Source of the DNA: Nemertoderma westbladi
Lineage: Eukaryota > Xenacoelomorpha > Nemertodermatida > Nemertodermatidae
DNA: 64,000 nt
Direction: 5' to 3'
NCBI GenBank assembly: GCA_032718475.1
Contig: JAUCBJ010005584.1
Location: 1-64,000, forward strand
The position numbers were made by a program, and so were the translations under genes. Within the stretch, counting starts at the first letter, position 1; the number at the start of each line of letters is the position of its first letter. Below the pieces are notes generated by a model that was not told where the DNA came from, searched no databases, and was given only the letters and a program-made list of their open reading frames with translations. Of the stretch, positions 30,831 to 42,054 are shown in pieces.

Positions 30831-31928
30831 CTTGCAGATTTAAAGAGGACTCGTTTAATCTTTCCCTGTAAAGGGAGTCCTCGTTCGCCCGGGTGACTTT
30901 CCCTTTTGCCCCCATCGGCCCCATGTCCATCAGCAACTCAACCGAACCGAGTGAAAAGGCCGGCCCTGAGGCGGCAGGGTGTCCATCACGAGAGTCGATG
31001 ATGGGAGACAAACTGGGGCCCAGAGTGTGGATGTTATGAGGGTGGGCGAAGGCTGTGCTGGACATTCTGTCTGCCAGCAAAGGGGTTGGTCGCACCTGTT
31101 TTGGTCGAACAGTGGGTGTAACTATTCTGTCCCTATATACTGTAGAAGTTTTAAGCGGTAGACTAGCTGTCTGACTATTCACTACAGTAGTTGTCGAAAT
31201 ACCAAATGGTGTCAATTTGGTTTGGGATACATTAGCCACAGATGTCACGTTCGGCTTAGGAGGATTTATTAATATACCAGTACGGGGAACCATGTTTGGC
31301 GCCGCTACAGGTGTATTAATAGGTCTAAAAAGGGTCAGTTCTAGGTTGTTGGTGATTTTTAACCGAATTAGCGGGATGTTGAGGTGGCAGTTCCGGGTGG
31401 CAATGGTGTTCAGGTCGCTGTAAACGTCTTCCACTTTCAGAAGTTCGAGATCTGTCCGACGATTTATCGAACTCGTCGGAGGAGGTGTAGCAATCCAATT
31501 GCTTAGTCATGGTCTCTTTGCGGTGTTCTTTTAATTGAGAGTCCGATTGTCGTTTTTCTATGGATTCGATTTCCTTTAGTATGATCTCTCGCTCCCTTTC
31601 CGCTTGCTTTCTCTTTTGTTCCGCTAAGAACTGATTTTTGCGTTCCTCTCGTTCCCATTCCGCTTCGCACTTTTGCTCCTCCGCTTCATATTCGTGCTGT
31701 AAGCGTTCATCCTCAATCTGATCGTTCAATTGTTTTAACTGATTTTGTTTTTCCTCCTTTTCCTGGTCCATAGACGCTCTCCGTTGACTTTCCATATCCG
31801 ATTCTTTATGGATGCCTCTTAGGATTCTTGTAGTAGTGGGACTAGACGGCAGGTGGCCACAAAGACTTCTTATCAACTCTCTTCTCCCTCTTGCTCTATG
31901 TATACATCGAGGTGTGCACGGACAGGTC
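30831..31928 (-). pseudogene. gag: element B gag remnant
   Basis: The upstream piece (31325-31928) is a charged coiled coil (repeated EEQKCEAEWEREERK-type heptads). After a frameshift near 31430 the frame at 30831-31434 continues through a Pro/Thr-rich segment and ends in RANEDSLYRERLNESSLNLQ, directly joined to the RNase H start VPRAYFP. No zinc knuckles or protease remain. The start is lost at the RTE boundary. Confidence 0.7.
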
Positions 31929-33192
31929 AGGTATTCTAGGTCATTGATCAAGAAAACTTGCCACCTCCATGCAGCATAAAGGAGGTGCCACCTGTAGCTG
32001 CATAGACCCTCTTACTAGGGCAAATCTGGTCCTGTAACTAGGACCCCCTTCGTTCTGGGATAAGGACGCCCTTGGTCCTGGATTAAGGACCCATATACTT
32101 GGCTGCAGGGGTATATGGCCTGACCAGGCAGATGGTGATCTACCAATGGCTGGTTAGGAGTAGAGTGTTCTCATGTCCACTCTGAGGGCACTTCACTGCG
32201 ACCTGCACCTGGCAGCAAGGGTACAGGGCATGACCCAGCAGATGAGCTGCAACAGCCAATGATGGGTCATGTACGCCAGAGTAGATATGGGTGATGGGCC
32301 TCATATCTGACTCCATTGCGACACCCACCCTGTGGAATGGCAAACCAGGGTGTGGTATTTGCCCCGAGAGCTGACTCGGCAAAAAAGCACCCCCCAACCC
32401 CCACTATGGATTACCTTAGCAATGCGGAGGTCCGGCCACTAGAGGCCAGTGGAATTACCGGACACAATCGGCCTCACAGGCGTCAGTTAACTCCTGACCG
32501 GCTGCCTGTCTCACCCCCTACTGGAGAGAGAGCAGCCAACAATTCTTTGAGTCCCTTTCCTGATGACCTTTCTGGCCCAAACCCTGGGTCACCAGGGAGG
32601 CCAGATTGTGATGGGGAGAGGGATTCTGGAGTTGGAGGCTACTCTCATGTTCCACCCCGACCAACAAAGCCATTGGTGAATCTGAGGCAAGTCACTAGAC
32701 TAGCCTCAGTAAACACCCTAACACTCGGGTCCCCAATGCGACAAGGTGAGCTGACTGCCTTGGCAGATAAGCTTTCTCTTAGCGCAGTGGGTGTTCAAGA
32801 GCACCGAATGCAGACTGGACAGACTGATGAGGTTCTGATTAAGGACATGGGGGGCGGTTGGCGACTCGCCCTCGCGTCAGCAGATGATAGTGGCAATGGT
32901 GGAATTGGTCTATTGATGAATCCAACTGCACATGCAGCATTGGACAAAATAGACCAAATCTCTAACCGCATCATCCATTGCCACTTCTCATGTTCTGGAA
33001 GACTGGCTAAGAAGTTTCCTAAGGTGGTTCTGATTGTGTGCTACTCTCCAACTAGTGTTGCCCCTGTAGAGGAGGTGGAAAATTTCTACCACAATCTACA
33101 AGCAGCAACTGATGGAGTGGATCAGCATGCATTCTTAACATTCCTGGGAGACTTTAATGCAAGTCTGCATCAATCACCTACATCGCCCTGGC
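31928..33192 (+). mobile_element. RTE-like LINE, 5' part with endonuclease
   Basis: The 5' end (GGTATTCTAGGTCATTGATC) is shared with the copy at 55163, which suggests the true start of the element. A GC-rich 5' UTR with several GGTCC/GGACC inverted motifs precedes the ORF. The first ATG, in GGAATGGC, is at 32335-32337. The endonuclease (EEP) domain shows VNTLTLGSPMRQGELTALAD, GVQEHRM with the metal-binding Glu, GGIGLLMN and FLGDFNASL with the catalytic Asp. It stops abruptly at 33192, where an inverted fragment begins. Confidence 0.85.
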
Positions 33193-33870
33193 GTGTTCAG
33201 GGACCTAGATGCAGCCTTAACTGCATTCTTGGCTGCTGTAGTCTATTTGAGTCGGGACTCTTTCTGTGCCTTATATAGGTCATTTCGGCACTTCTGGATG
33301 GCTTTTCCTGTTTCGAGGGTATACAGGAACTGTTTCTGCAGCTGCTAACTTAACTGCTTCTGTGAAGGCAGTATAGCCCTCACAGTGATCTGCCGCCTCA
33401 GAGGCAAGAAACTCATACCTGTTGCTCAGCTGTAGTGTGAAGCTGGATCTCACACTTGGCTGTTGCAACAGAGAAGACCAGTCATGCCACGGCAAGGCAG
33501 ATTTCGTTGTTCTGCTAGCACGCAGACTAAGTCTTACCGTGACAACAATAAGGCGGTGATTACTGGAGAAGGGTCGAAGTGTGAATGCATTACAGTCTTG
33601 TATAGAGCTCCTGTACTTCCTACGAAACAGAATATGCTCTATCTGGGACTTGTGACCACTGGGTCCACTATGAGTCCATAGCTTTCCAGTTCGCTTCTTG
33701 AACTGGGTTCCAGCCGAAAATAATCCATTTCCAGAGATAAAATCCTGAAGATGGACGGAATTTCGGTTGACACTATTGCTATAGACCCAGGGCGATGTAG
33801 GTGATTGATGCAGACTTGCATTAAAGTCTCCCAGGAATGTTAAGAATGCATGCTGAACGTCAACATTAAC
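33193..33870 (-). pseudogene. RTE-like LINE endonuclease to linker, inverted fragment
   Basis: On the minus strand it repeats HAFLTFLGDFNASLHQ (about 70 bp in common with the end of the plus-strand piece). It then continues through the rest of the EEP domain (QIEHILFRRKY, SSNHRLIVVTVRLSL; the usual S-D-H is S-N-H here) into the linker before RT. The linker end near 33200 matches 50310-50355 in the RT fragment of the same family. One in-frame stop follows HPEVPK. Confidence 0.8.
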
Positions 33871-34333
33871 CACCCGGCAGTCTGCGCAGACGCATTCCAT
33901 GGATGGGGTGACGCTGGACTTTACGTACATCACACCAGGAAAAATGAATTCCAACTCTGGTGCGTGGTAGCAGGTGTCAAAGAAAGTCTATAATCGTTGT
34001 CATCAAAACACCATTATTTCAATCAACATTATATTACATGAATGCTCTGTATATTTTATTGACTCCATTACTTTATTTTATGGTCATCATTGAGCGGACA
34101 TAAAGTTTGGATTGGGCGATTGTAGTGGCTTTTTTGTTTAGGCTGTTTAGTCAGTTTAGGCCTACCTTACTGCAGTACTGCCTTATTCTGTTATTGCTAA
34201 AGTCTGGCAGTCTGTAAGCAGGTGTGCAGTAGGCCTACCGGTAGTTAATTTACAGTAGATACAAGCTGAAATGCGTCGCTAACATATGGAAGCATGTACT
34301 TAATAGTCCAGCAACATTTTCCCTTCTTAGAAA
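33871..34333. other. non-coding; holds inverted partner of the 21.2-kb repeat
   Basis: 34130-34315 is the reverse complement of 21190-21385. The remainder holds no recognised gene. Confidence 0.6.
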
Positions 34334-34735
34334 TCAAATAAATGTCATGGAACCGACGTGTGTGTCATGATGCAATACCCATGGAACAGACGTATGTGCC
34401 ATGGTACCGAAAGGGTTAATAGGGTACTTCACAACATCATCACAACCTGCTTCCAATAAGCATAAAGTCTGGATTGGGCGATCGTAGTGACCCTTGGCTG
34501 TTTGGATCGTCACGGTGCGGATGAGACCGTCTTTTCCAGGGAAAATCTTGGTAACACGCGCCACAGGCCAATGAACACGATCTTTCAGTTCATCCTTTAC
34601 GAGCACCATATCTCCAACCGCGATGTTTCGGTGAATGTGATTCCATTTCCGGCGGGTTCTGAGTGTTATCAGATATTCGTGCGACCAAACCCTCCACCAG
34701 TGTGCTGCCACTGAAGAGTCTATAAAAACGGCCAT
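34334..34735 (-). pseudogene. BEL/Pao pol C-terminal fragment (copy C1)
   Basis: It encodes WWRVWSHEYLITLRTRRKWN, VGDMVLVKDE, FPGKDGLIRTVTI and RPIQTLCLLE, the DUF5641-like end of BEL/Pao integrase. The frame is open for about 130 codons. The upstream part is missing. Confidence 0.8.
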
Positions 34736-34796
34736 GGCTAAAGTAATTCCGGTGCATCACATCCTGACAGATGTTTTTGTTTTTTTGTCTTTGTAT

Positions 34797-35146
34797 TTGT
34801 TTGTTGAAATCGAGGCAATATCGAATACTAGACCCATTATATTAGTACCTGTTGACAAACAAGCTCAGTTTACCTTAACACCAGCACACCTGCTTTTGCA
34901 GGCACCGACTACATTAATGCCTACTTCTGTACCAGCAGAAAGTGACAGCTACGGTCGTAAAGCGTGGAAAGCACGCAGCTGCTAGCTACTTTTAGCGGAA
35001 GTAAACCTAAAGAGACGGTTTTGGATGATCGTGCCGTCTTGACTACACACCCATCACTGGATGGGGTAATACGAACTGTGACTGTTAGGATCATTGACAG
35101 TCGTACTGTAGATTCTGATGATGATTCAGCATCTCGTACTTCTTGA
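34797..35146 (+). pseudogene. BEL/Pao pol C-terminal fragment in opposite orientation (copy C2)
   Basis: Plus strand: FVEIEAISNTRPIILVPVD, LTPAHLLLQAPTTLMP and SYGRKAWKARSC correspond to the stretch just before the DUF5641-like domain. After a stop and frame change, THPSLDGVIRTVTVRI resembles the G-DG-IR-V segment. It is placed head-to-head with copy C1, sixty bases apart. Confidence 0.65.
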
Positions 35147-35577
35147 AGAGACTCGTAATGAGACTGGAGATTATTAGTCTCCATGTAAACATAGTAAATA
35201 ATATATGGAACATTGGTGGTTAACAAAGAGTTTTCCATGTACCTGTACACTGTAGTTAAAAGATAGCGATATAATTCCATTGTCTTTGAATGTGAACATG
35301 AGGGTAGGTATCACATAGGAGCGGATTAGTGTGTTGAGTCAATTTTCAAAAGATTCACACAATCCATATGGATTTAGGAAATTTGATAATTTGAAAATTT
35401 GATTCTCCAGTGGATGGATTCTGGGGTACAATCGGGTGGGGACTAAATAAGCAAATAAGAGGGACGGAAGACTCGCAAGCCTTCCTTTTTTCATTTTAAC
35501 ACGGTCTTGTTTCAATATATTATGTCCACCAATTGACGTCTTCCTATTTTACCAATTCTCGTCTGCATATGTGAGGT

Positions 35578-36305
35578 TTGATCAAGAAACCGACCTACGG
35601 TTACAAATAATAATTTTGTGTTTTTTTATTGAATCAAATACACATTTTTATGCTGAATCGTACACTGAAAACAGATTTCAAATCCGATAAAGTGTTGTCG
35701 AGATATTGAGTTTGGAAAATCAGTAGTCTTATGACCAAATATTAACAAAGTTTTGAGAAAAACGCCTATCAAGTTATGAGAGTTTCAAACGTTCCCGCCA
35801 ATTTTTTGTAATTGGGGGGATTTTCAAATGTAACCTTTTTCAAATATTTCAAAGCAGACTTGTAAAAAATGAGGAATATACGTCAGAATTCTGATACACA
35901 TCAGTGTATGGACCTTTGGCGACAATATTTTAATTTTTATTTCTATTGGAGGTCACTCTGTCTGTTTTTCTGAATACTTGTCTGTTTGTCTGTCAAAAAT
36001 GTAACAAATAAATAAATAAAGCACCACCACCTACATTTTTTTGCTATTGGGTTTTTATTTGCCGATGATTTCAAATACGATGTCGGTTTTCACTATTTAC
36101 CGATTCTAGATGACTGTCTGCGTGTCAGTCAGTCTGTCTGTTTTTGGTATGTCTGTCTGTCTGTTAAAATTTAAGAAGCGCACAAACTACACAAAATTTA
36201 TCTTTTAGGGTTTTTCTGGGTGGTGATAACATTTAAAATGTCACTGAATGGTAATTACAGTTCAAATTTCACTTTTTCAGTTTGAAGAAATCTAGACGTT
36301 CTGTA

Positions 36306-36376
<71 letters not shown>

Positions 36377-37236
36377 GTGTCAAAATTGAGAACTAAATCA
36401 AATTAACAAACAAATTTATTTATGGGGTTTTCTTGGTCGGTGATTTCATTTCCGATATCTATTTTTACGTTTGATTGATTATTTAATGTTTGTATGTCTG
36501 TCTGTCTGTCGGTCTGTCTATCTGTTTGTCCGTCAAAATTGAGAAATATCTCAAATTAACAAACAATTATGGGGTTTTTTTGGGCGGTGATTTCATTTCA
36601 CCCAAAAGTAAAATATTTTGTTAGATATCATGTTTCCATAATTTTTGACAGACAAACCGACACACAGACAAACAGACTGACTGACTATCACGAATTCAGA
36701 CAGTCAGGATCGCGTCAAACCCATAAATCGACATTGCAAATGGAATCGCCTTCCAAGAAAATTCCCAAACCAAAACATTTTGTTGATATAATGTTTCCCT
36801 AATTTTTGACAGACAAACCGACACACAGGCAGACATACAAACAGACTGATCGACAGTCTATGATCCGTCAGCCGTGGAAAGTAACAATTGAAATGAAATC
36901 ACTGAACAGGAAAACTCATAGCAAAAATTATCCTGTTGGACAAATACAATTATAGTATTTTGAAAAAGTAATACTACGTACGTAGCTATCTTACAAATAA
37001 TTGGCCACTTATTTATAATAATTTCAAAATGAGTGAGGTCTACAAAAAATCAAATAACTCCAAAACTAAAATAGATATTAAACTTTCGTTTACAGTTTCA
37101 GAATTACCAAAAAATTCTGATCTAGTAAAAGTAAAAAAATAAAATTCGATTTTTTAAAACCAAATGAACTATTTTGACTTCAACCTCTAATTCTGTGAAA
37201 TATTAATTTGCAACGGTAGGTCGATTTCTTGATCAA
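35578..37236. repeat. foldback-like element with GTCT / CAGA arms
   Basis: The termini are inverted: TTTGATCAAGAAACCGACC at the left and its near-complement ending at about 37236 on the right, each followed inward by CTAC.GTT.CAAAT. The left arm carries GTCT arrays and GGTTTT...GGTGATTTCATTTC motifs. The right arm carries the complementary CAGA arrays and GAAATGAAATCACTGA...GGAAAAC. The axis is near 36590. It is probably a non-autonomous foldback or MITE-like DNA element. No ORF is credible. Confidence 0.65.
36301..36372 (+). repeat. CTGT microsatellite
   Basis: About 17 nearly perfect CTGT units within the left arm of the foldback-like element. Confidence 0.95.
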
Positions 37237-37304
37237 AAAAGTGAGTGTTTTTGGACTCATGGCCAGTTTAGCCCAATTGTTTTGTATTTGGCACAATTTT
37301 TTAG

Positions 37305-37760
37305 ATAAGAGCCAGTACAACATTACAAGAAACCTTAGATCTTAGGCTACGAGTAGAAGGTTTAGAGCGTGGTCGAGCCAAAAGGCCGACGAAACAGACG
37401 GACAGGATTATTAAAGCTCAGAAGATGGGTCAACAGTTGAAGAAGATGATTAATATCGAGGAGAGAGGATTTCCAAGAACCGGAAGGAGGGTTGGGACAC
37501 ATATCAGTCGAACCAAAGGTCGTTGTGAGTCTGAAGTACTGGCTTCTAGTGCGTTTCCGGAAGTCGTCGATGTTCATCGGTTTGTCGGACGAGGGTTTGT
37601 CGGTTCAGCAATGAGGCGAGCTTGTGAGGAAATAGCCGCACCTCCTTCTAACGTTCGAGGTACACTAGTGGCTCGCCCCGAGAATCCAACCTCCCATAGA
37701 TCTAAGTCGCCCATAAGTCGCTTTCGAGGATGCGGTAGAGCTCGATCTACTAAACGATAA
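37305..37760 (+). CDS. hypothetical basic protein next to an LTR-like block
   Basis: Open from a TAG at about 37303 for some 150 codons; the first Met is at 37425 (MGQQLKKMINIEERG). Arg/Lys-rich throughout, ending SRFRGCGRARSTKR. Upstream, in frame, TLDLRLRVEGLERGRAKRPT is also open, so the start is probably lost at the boundary with the foldback-like element. It sits upstream of an LTR-like block in the same orientation, as accessory ORF 3 does in element A, and both end in basic tails, but I see no alignable motif. Function unknown. Confidence 0.35.
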   Translation: MRASTTLQETLDLRLRVEGLERGRAKRPTKQTDRIIKAQKMGQQLKKMINIEERGFPRTGRRVGTHISRTKGRCESEVLASSAFPEVVDVHRFVGRGFVGSAMRRACEEIAAPPSNVRGTLVARPENPTSHRSKSPISRFRGCGRARSTKR

Positions 37761-38649
37761 GATGGACGTAAGACTCGCGAGACTTCCTTATTTGTTTGCT
37801 TTACTCACGAACATTGTTGTTCTCGATCGATGTTTGCTTATTAGTTGAAGAGATTCGACCAGAAGGAATAACTCTATAGTCGTCAAGGGGGTCTCTTATT
37901 TAATTTGTATTTAGTAATTTTTTAAACTTGAAATTATATTTGTAACTATTAGAATTGTAGCAATATTAATATGCAATAGGTTTATATTTAGCAATTTTAT
38001 ATTTAGCGAATTTATATTTGGTCGATTTATTTTGGTGAATTTATATTTGGTGAATTTATTTTGGTGAATTTATTTTGGTGAATTTATTTACTAAATTGTA
38101 ATACCTAACACAGTGTATATTTGAATTTATGTACTAAGATTTATTTGTAAAATTTATATGTACTTACGATGATACCAAGCATGTAAAGTTTATATTTGTA
38201 ATTATTTTATGTACCAAGAAAATATATTAAGTAGTAAGATTTATATTTGTATTTAGACTTAAAGTTTATATTTGTAAGTTGTAAATATGTATGTACTGTA
38301 CGTTTCAAGTATTTGTAAAATCTAGATTTATTTGTTTGTTTGTGAAATCGTCTATTTATCCTGTTTTCATGGAGCGGTATGGAATTATTATCTCAAAATA
38401 GTTCCGAAATTTTTGAAATTTATAGTTTGAAAATATTTGTATTTTATTTCTACATTAATTGTTCAAATCATCATTCTAAAGTTATCCGAAAGTCCTTATT
38501 TGTTATAGACTTATCTGTCCTTATTTCGTTAACCATTCAAGTGGTTCAGGGGCTAGAGGCATACATACGTTAGACGGTTATTCGATAAGTCCGGAGTTCA
38601 AATCCTAGAGGGTGCAAAATATTTTTTGTGATAAATCGTAAATATATTT
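37761..38649. other. AT-rich sequence with simple internal repeats
   Basis: Repeats of ATTTATATTTGGT / TTTATTTTGGTGAAT lie at about 37980-38090 and TTTATATTTGTA-type motifs through 38290. It may be the U3 side of the following LTR. A weak tRNA-like sequence is listed separately. Confidence 0.35.
38527..38616 (+). tRNA. weak tRNA-like sequence
   Basis: An A-box-like GGTTCAGGGGCTAGAGG is followed about 45 bases later by a B-box-like GAGTTCAAATCC. The stems do not form a clean cloverleaf. It could be a chance match or a decayed SINE head. Confidence 0.2.
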
Positions 38650-39208
38650 AAATTGACCGCTGTAATATATTTGTGTATCTGTAGTAATTAGCTGGACCAA
38701 TCTCATCATAGTCTGCGTGGCTGTAGATCAGCTTCTCGCCGCCCAGTCCGCTGCAATATTGTGGAGGCGTCCATTCTCCTGGCTAATGCCAACTCGGACC
38801 CAACAGGCTGAATGGCAGTGCAGTGGTAGGCAGTACACAGTACAGCAGTACATACCGGTAGTTTATACCGATAGTTATACATTATTAGCCAATGCAGTAC
38901 TCGTTTGTAAATTGCTGGACCAATTGTGTTTTTAAGAATATATTAGAAATAATATAATTATGTAGAACGTTTAGAATTCTATAGAATCCCTGTTTCCTAT
39001 AAAAGGATTCGTTTTGTCATTATTTGTAACAATAACTCTTCTTATTATTCAGTCTTACCGTTACTAGTAAAACTTAGTGTACACTGTATTATTAGTTTAA
39101 ATCGTTATATTATTTTGTAAATAAAATACCTCTCATTTTGTTTTATAAAACTCTCCGAACTGTTTTTACCATGATTTGTAGCGGTGAATAATGCTTTGAA
39201 AGGACACA
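38650..39208 (+). mobile_element. LTR-like block (TATA, poly(A) signal, CA end)
   Basis: AGCTGGACCAAT (38690s), TATAAAAGG at 38998-39006, AATAAA at 39120-39125 and a CA end near 39208, followed at 39211 by TGGTGGGCTAGAGTCCAG, which could be a primer-binding site. Layout matches U3-R-U5. The start is not determined. The CCAAT context resembles that of the block at 1-422. Confidence 0.5.
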
Positions 39209-39736
39209 TATGGTGGGCTAGAGTCCAGAGGCGATAAAGGGGAACATCGGCAAAATGTAAAGAGGAGACCTCCCACACTCTCTTTATCTTCTTATCATAG
39301 ACCGCCGCCCCCGCCTAACAGGTAAGATTGCGTCTCGACACTTCGCTACTTAAGACATAAGACCTCTGATTTAAGGTAGAAATAGTGTTGTACTGGAAAA
39401 ACATAAAAATAAATTAGGGACAATATTATCTTGTTCAGGCTGAAGCCCCACGGTTACCCTTCATACTCCTACAGGTGCGCCATTGGTTCATTTGGGTGGT
39501 AATACGGTAATTCATTATACCACAGTGTCTATAGGCTAGTAGGGGATTAGCTGTTTTCTCCCTGAATTGGAGATATTGTCCATGCGGTGGGCAGTTCCTG
39601 CTACTTGGCGTATAACAACTTAGGGCTGCAGGGGATACTAACACCTATATGACCATGCCAAAAGTACTGATAGATAAGGGAGCCGTACCTACCTGGACAA
39701 CCAAAATTCTAGATAACAAATTTAGAATTTAATATA
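39209..39736. other. leader-like sequence, no gene seen
   Basis: Starts with the possible primer-binding site and a purine-rich stretch. No supported ORF. Confidence 0.3.
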
Positions 39737-40110
39737 TTTAACGCATAAATTTATTGGGAATTGTTGCTTTATTTTATACTTAAATCAATAATAAATAACT
39801 AGCACAATATTTATTGGGAATTGTAGCTTTATTTTATACTCACATCAATAATAAGTAACTAGCACAATATATATTTGGAATTGTAGCTTTATTTTATACT
39901 CACCTCAATAATAAATAACTCGCACAATATTTATTGGGAATTGTAGCTTTATTTTATACTCAAATCAATAATAAGTAACTAGCACAATATTTATTTGGAA
40001 TTGTAGCTTTATTTTATATTCACCTCAATAATAAATAACTCGCACAATATTTATTGGGAATTGTAGCTTTATTTTATACTCATATCAATAATAAATATCA
40101 GCACAATATA
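39737..40110. repeat. 60-bp tandem repeat, about six copies
   Basis: Period exactly 60 bp: TTATTGGGAATTGTAGCTTT followed by ATTTTATACTCA.ATCAATAA and TAAATAACTAGCACAATA. Copies differ by one to four bases. The last unit is degraded. Confidence 0.95.
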
Positions 40111-40919
40111 TAACTAACCAGTAACTCTTCTCTTCACTTCTAGATCTTCTGATATTTCCTGGTTAGCAACACTTGCAGCTGCAAGTCTATTGACTTGTAG
40201 TGTAAAAAGTAATAGGCATAATAATGCCTTAACCATTTCAGGGACTGCCATAAGGCTAAGTACCCTGAATGGGATATAGGCCTACCGGGTACAATAACCC
40301 AGAAGTTGTAACCACAAAGTCGAATAATTAAATTAGATTTAACAGCATTACCTTACAATTTGTATAATATTGTATCCGTGTTGTACAGCATTACCTTACA
40401 ACTTGTATAATATTGTATCCGTGTTGTACAGCATTATATTCCTGTAGTTATGAGAAGCAACAGAACCTGTAATAAGAAGCTTATCGATTTTTTCTCATGT
40501 AGAACGATGATGAACATGTAGATAATAATATATCTTAATCCTCTCTCCACAAGCGATCCATATCCATCTGTAATACCCATCCATTCCAGTAATATCCCCT
40601 TAGTACAATGTATTAGTATGTAGTATGTAGTAGTAGTGTTGGACAGATTGAAATATATGTTTCTCCAAGTCAGATCCACTGTTATTAATAAAAACTTTCA
40701 ACGTCGTACATTGCAGTATTAAGTATATATAGTCAGTCAAAAACAAAAGTCAGATGATGTGGAAAAGGTTCAATATAAGGGAGTTAGACGATTTCCGCCA
40801 CTCCCACTCGTCGTCAGCCCGTTATCATCGGATAAAATGAAAAATATACTGACGATTTCACATTCCCACTAACTCGTCAATATTATTTAAACGAGAGTCA
40901 TCATTTTTGTTCTAAATTC
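40111..40919. other. no gene recognised
   Basis: It contains a direct duplication of about 56 bp (CAGCATTACCTTACAA.TTGT and following, at about 40342 and 40387). The remainder is AT-rich without a supported ORF. Confidence 0.4.
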
Positions 40920-41990
40920 AATGAATTTCTCCTTTGAAAGAAGCTCTCGAACTTATTTCAATGTGTTTAGTTCTCCCATGAAATCGATAGTATTTCTATA
41001 GCGCAATACATCCATTATTATCCTCATATAGTGTGGTAGATTTCCTTTGTTCAAACCCTAAGTCGTTCAGAAGAGTCCTCAACCAAACCAGTTCTCTCGT
41101 GGCCAAACTCGCTGCTATGTATTCAGCTTCTGTAGCACTTTGTCCTATGGTTGATTGTTTTTTACAACTCCATGAAATTAAGGAATTGTTTATAATGAAG
41201 AAGAACCCTGACATAGACTTTTGGTCATAGTTCCCGACCCCAGTCGGCATCTACATAACCGACAAGTTTGGCAATATTAACTTCAGATGATTCAAATTCA
41301 ACGCCCATTTCTGGTGTCCCTTTGATGTATCGAAGTATCCTTTTCACAGCTAACCAGTGTAGTTCCCAGGATTAGAACAGAATTGATTAACGATTAATTC
41401 TGGTCGTGTAGTACTTACAATGTAATTTAGAGCGCCTATAGCCACTTCTTTTGACAACCGAATCACCGTGATTAGGGGACAGAGTAATACTAGGATCAAT
41501 GGGTGTTGAAGCAGAGTTACAATTTTACATTCCATAACACTTCAATATATCGTCAATATAGCTCCTTTGACTTCCTTATAACTTCATGCTGCCATTACTT
41601 CTGTTTCTGTCAATCTTTTTATACCTAAACACATGCGGCTTCGCCAATGTCCTTCATCTGATATCGCTTTTATAGTAAATCATTTTTCCAATCAGCATAC
41701 TAATGTCATTTGATGCAATCAATAAGTGGTTAACGTATAAAGCTAAGATCATGAAGTTGTCTCAAATGTGTTTGATGCAAATACAAGTATCAGAATCCGA
41801 TTGTATGTATCCAGATCACTTAAGGTGATCATCCATTACTTGATACCAACACGAGAGCATTGTTTCAATCCATAAATAATCTCATGAAGTTTACATAACA
41901 AGTTCTTATTTCCTTCCTTGATAAATCCATCTGTTTTTTTCATAAAGATCTCGTCCTCCAGTACACCATTCATTCAGTGATGGAAGTTGA
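40920..41990 (-). pseudogene. copia-like retrotransposon RT and RNase H, degenerate
   Basis: On the minus strand near 41880-41990 there is NGVLEDEIFMKKTDGFIKEG and LHEIIYGLKQCSR, typical of copia RT. Lower down come REAIGALNYIVSTTRP-like and NYTG..AVKRILRYIKGTPEMG-like segments, then SMSGFFFIINNSLISWSCKK, SATEAEYIAASLATRELVWL and LYEDNNGCIAL of the RNase H. Many frameshifts and stops. No LTRs or integrase found nearby. Confidence 0.8.
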
Positions 41991-42054
41991 AACAGAGGCG
42001 AAATTTGTTGGACTAATGTGATAAATTTATTGATTCAATATCTGTATCTAATCT

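Larger units (their letters stand above)
28186..31928 (-). mobile_element. BEL/Pao retrotransposon remnant, element B
   Basis: Order on the minus strand is gag, RNase H, integrase and pol C-terminus, the order of BEL/Pao elements, but protease and almost all RT are missing. No LTRs are recognised. The upstream end is cut exactly where an RTE LINE begins (31928). A LINE tail is inserted in the RNase H region. Several frameshifts are present. The sequence is not closely similar to element A at the nucleotide level. Confidence 0.85.

Noticed and set aside
31928-33870. Classical LINE twin-priming inversion
   Set aside because: The order of the direct and inverted parts is the reverse of what twin priming gives, and no tail follows.
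39737-40110. CRISPR-like regular repeats
   Set aside because: The whole 60-bp period is repeated with no unique spacers, in an animal-like genome: a satellite.
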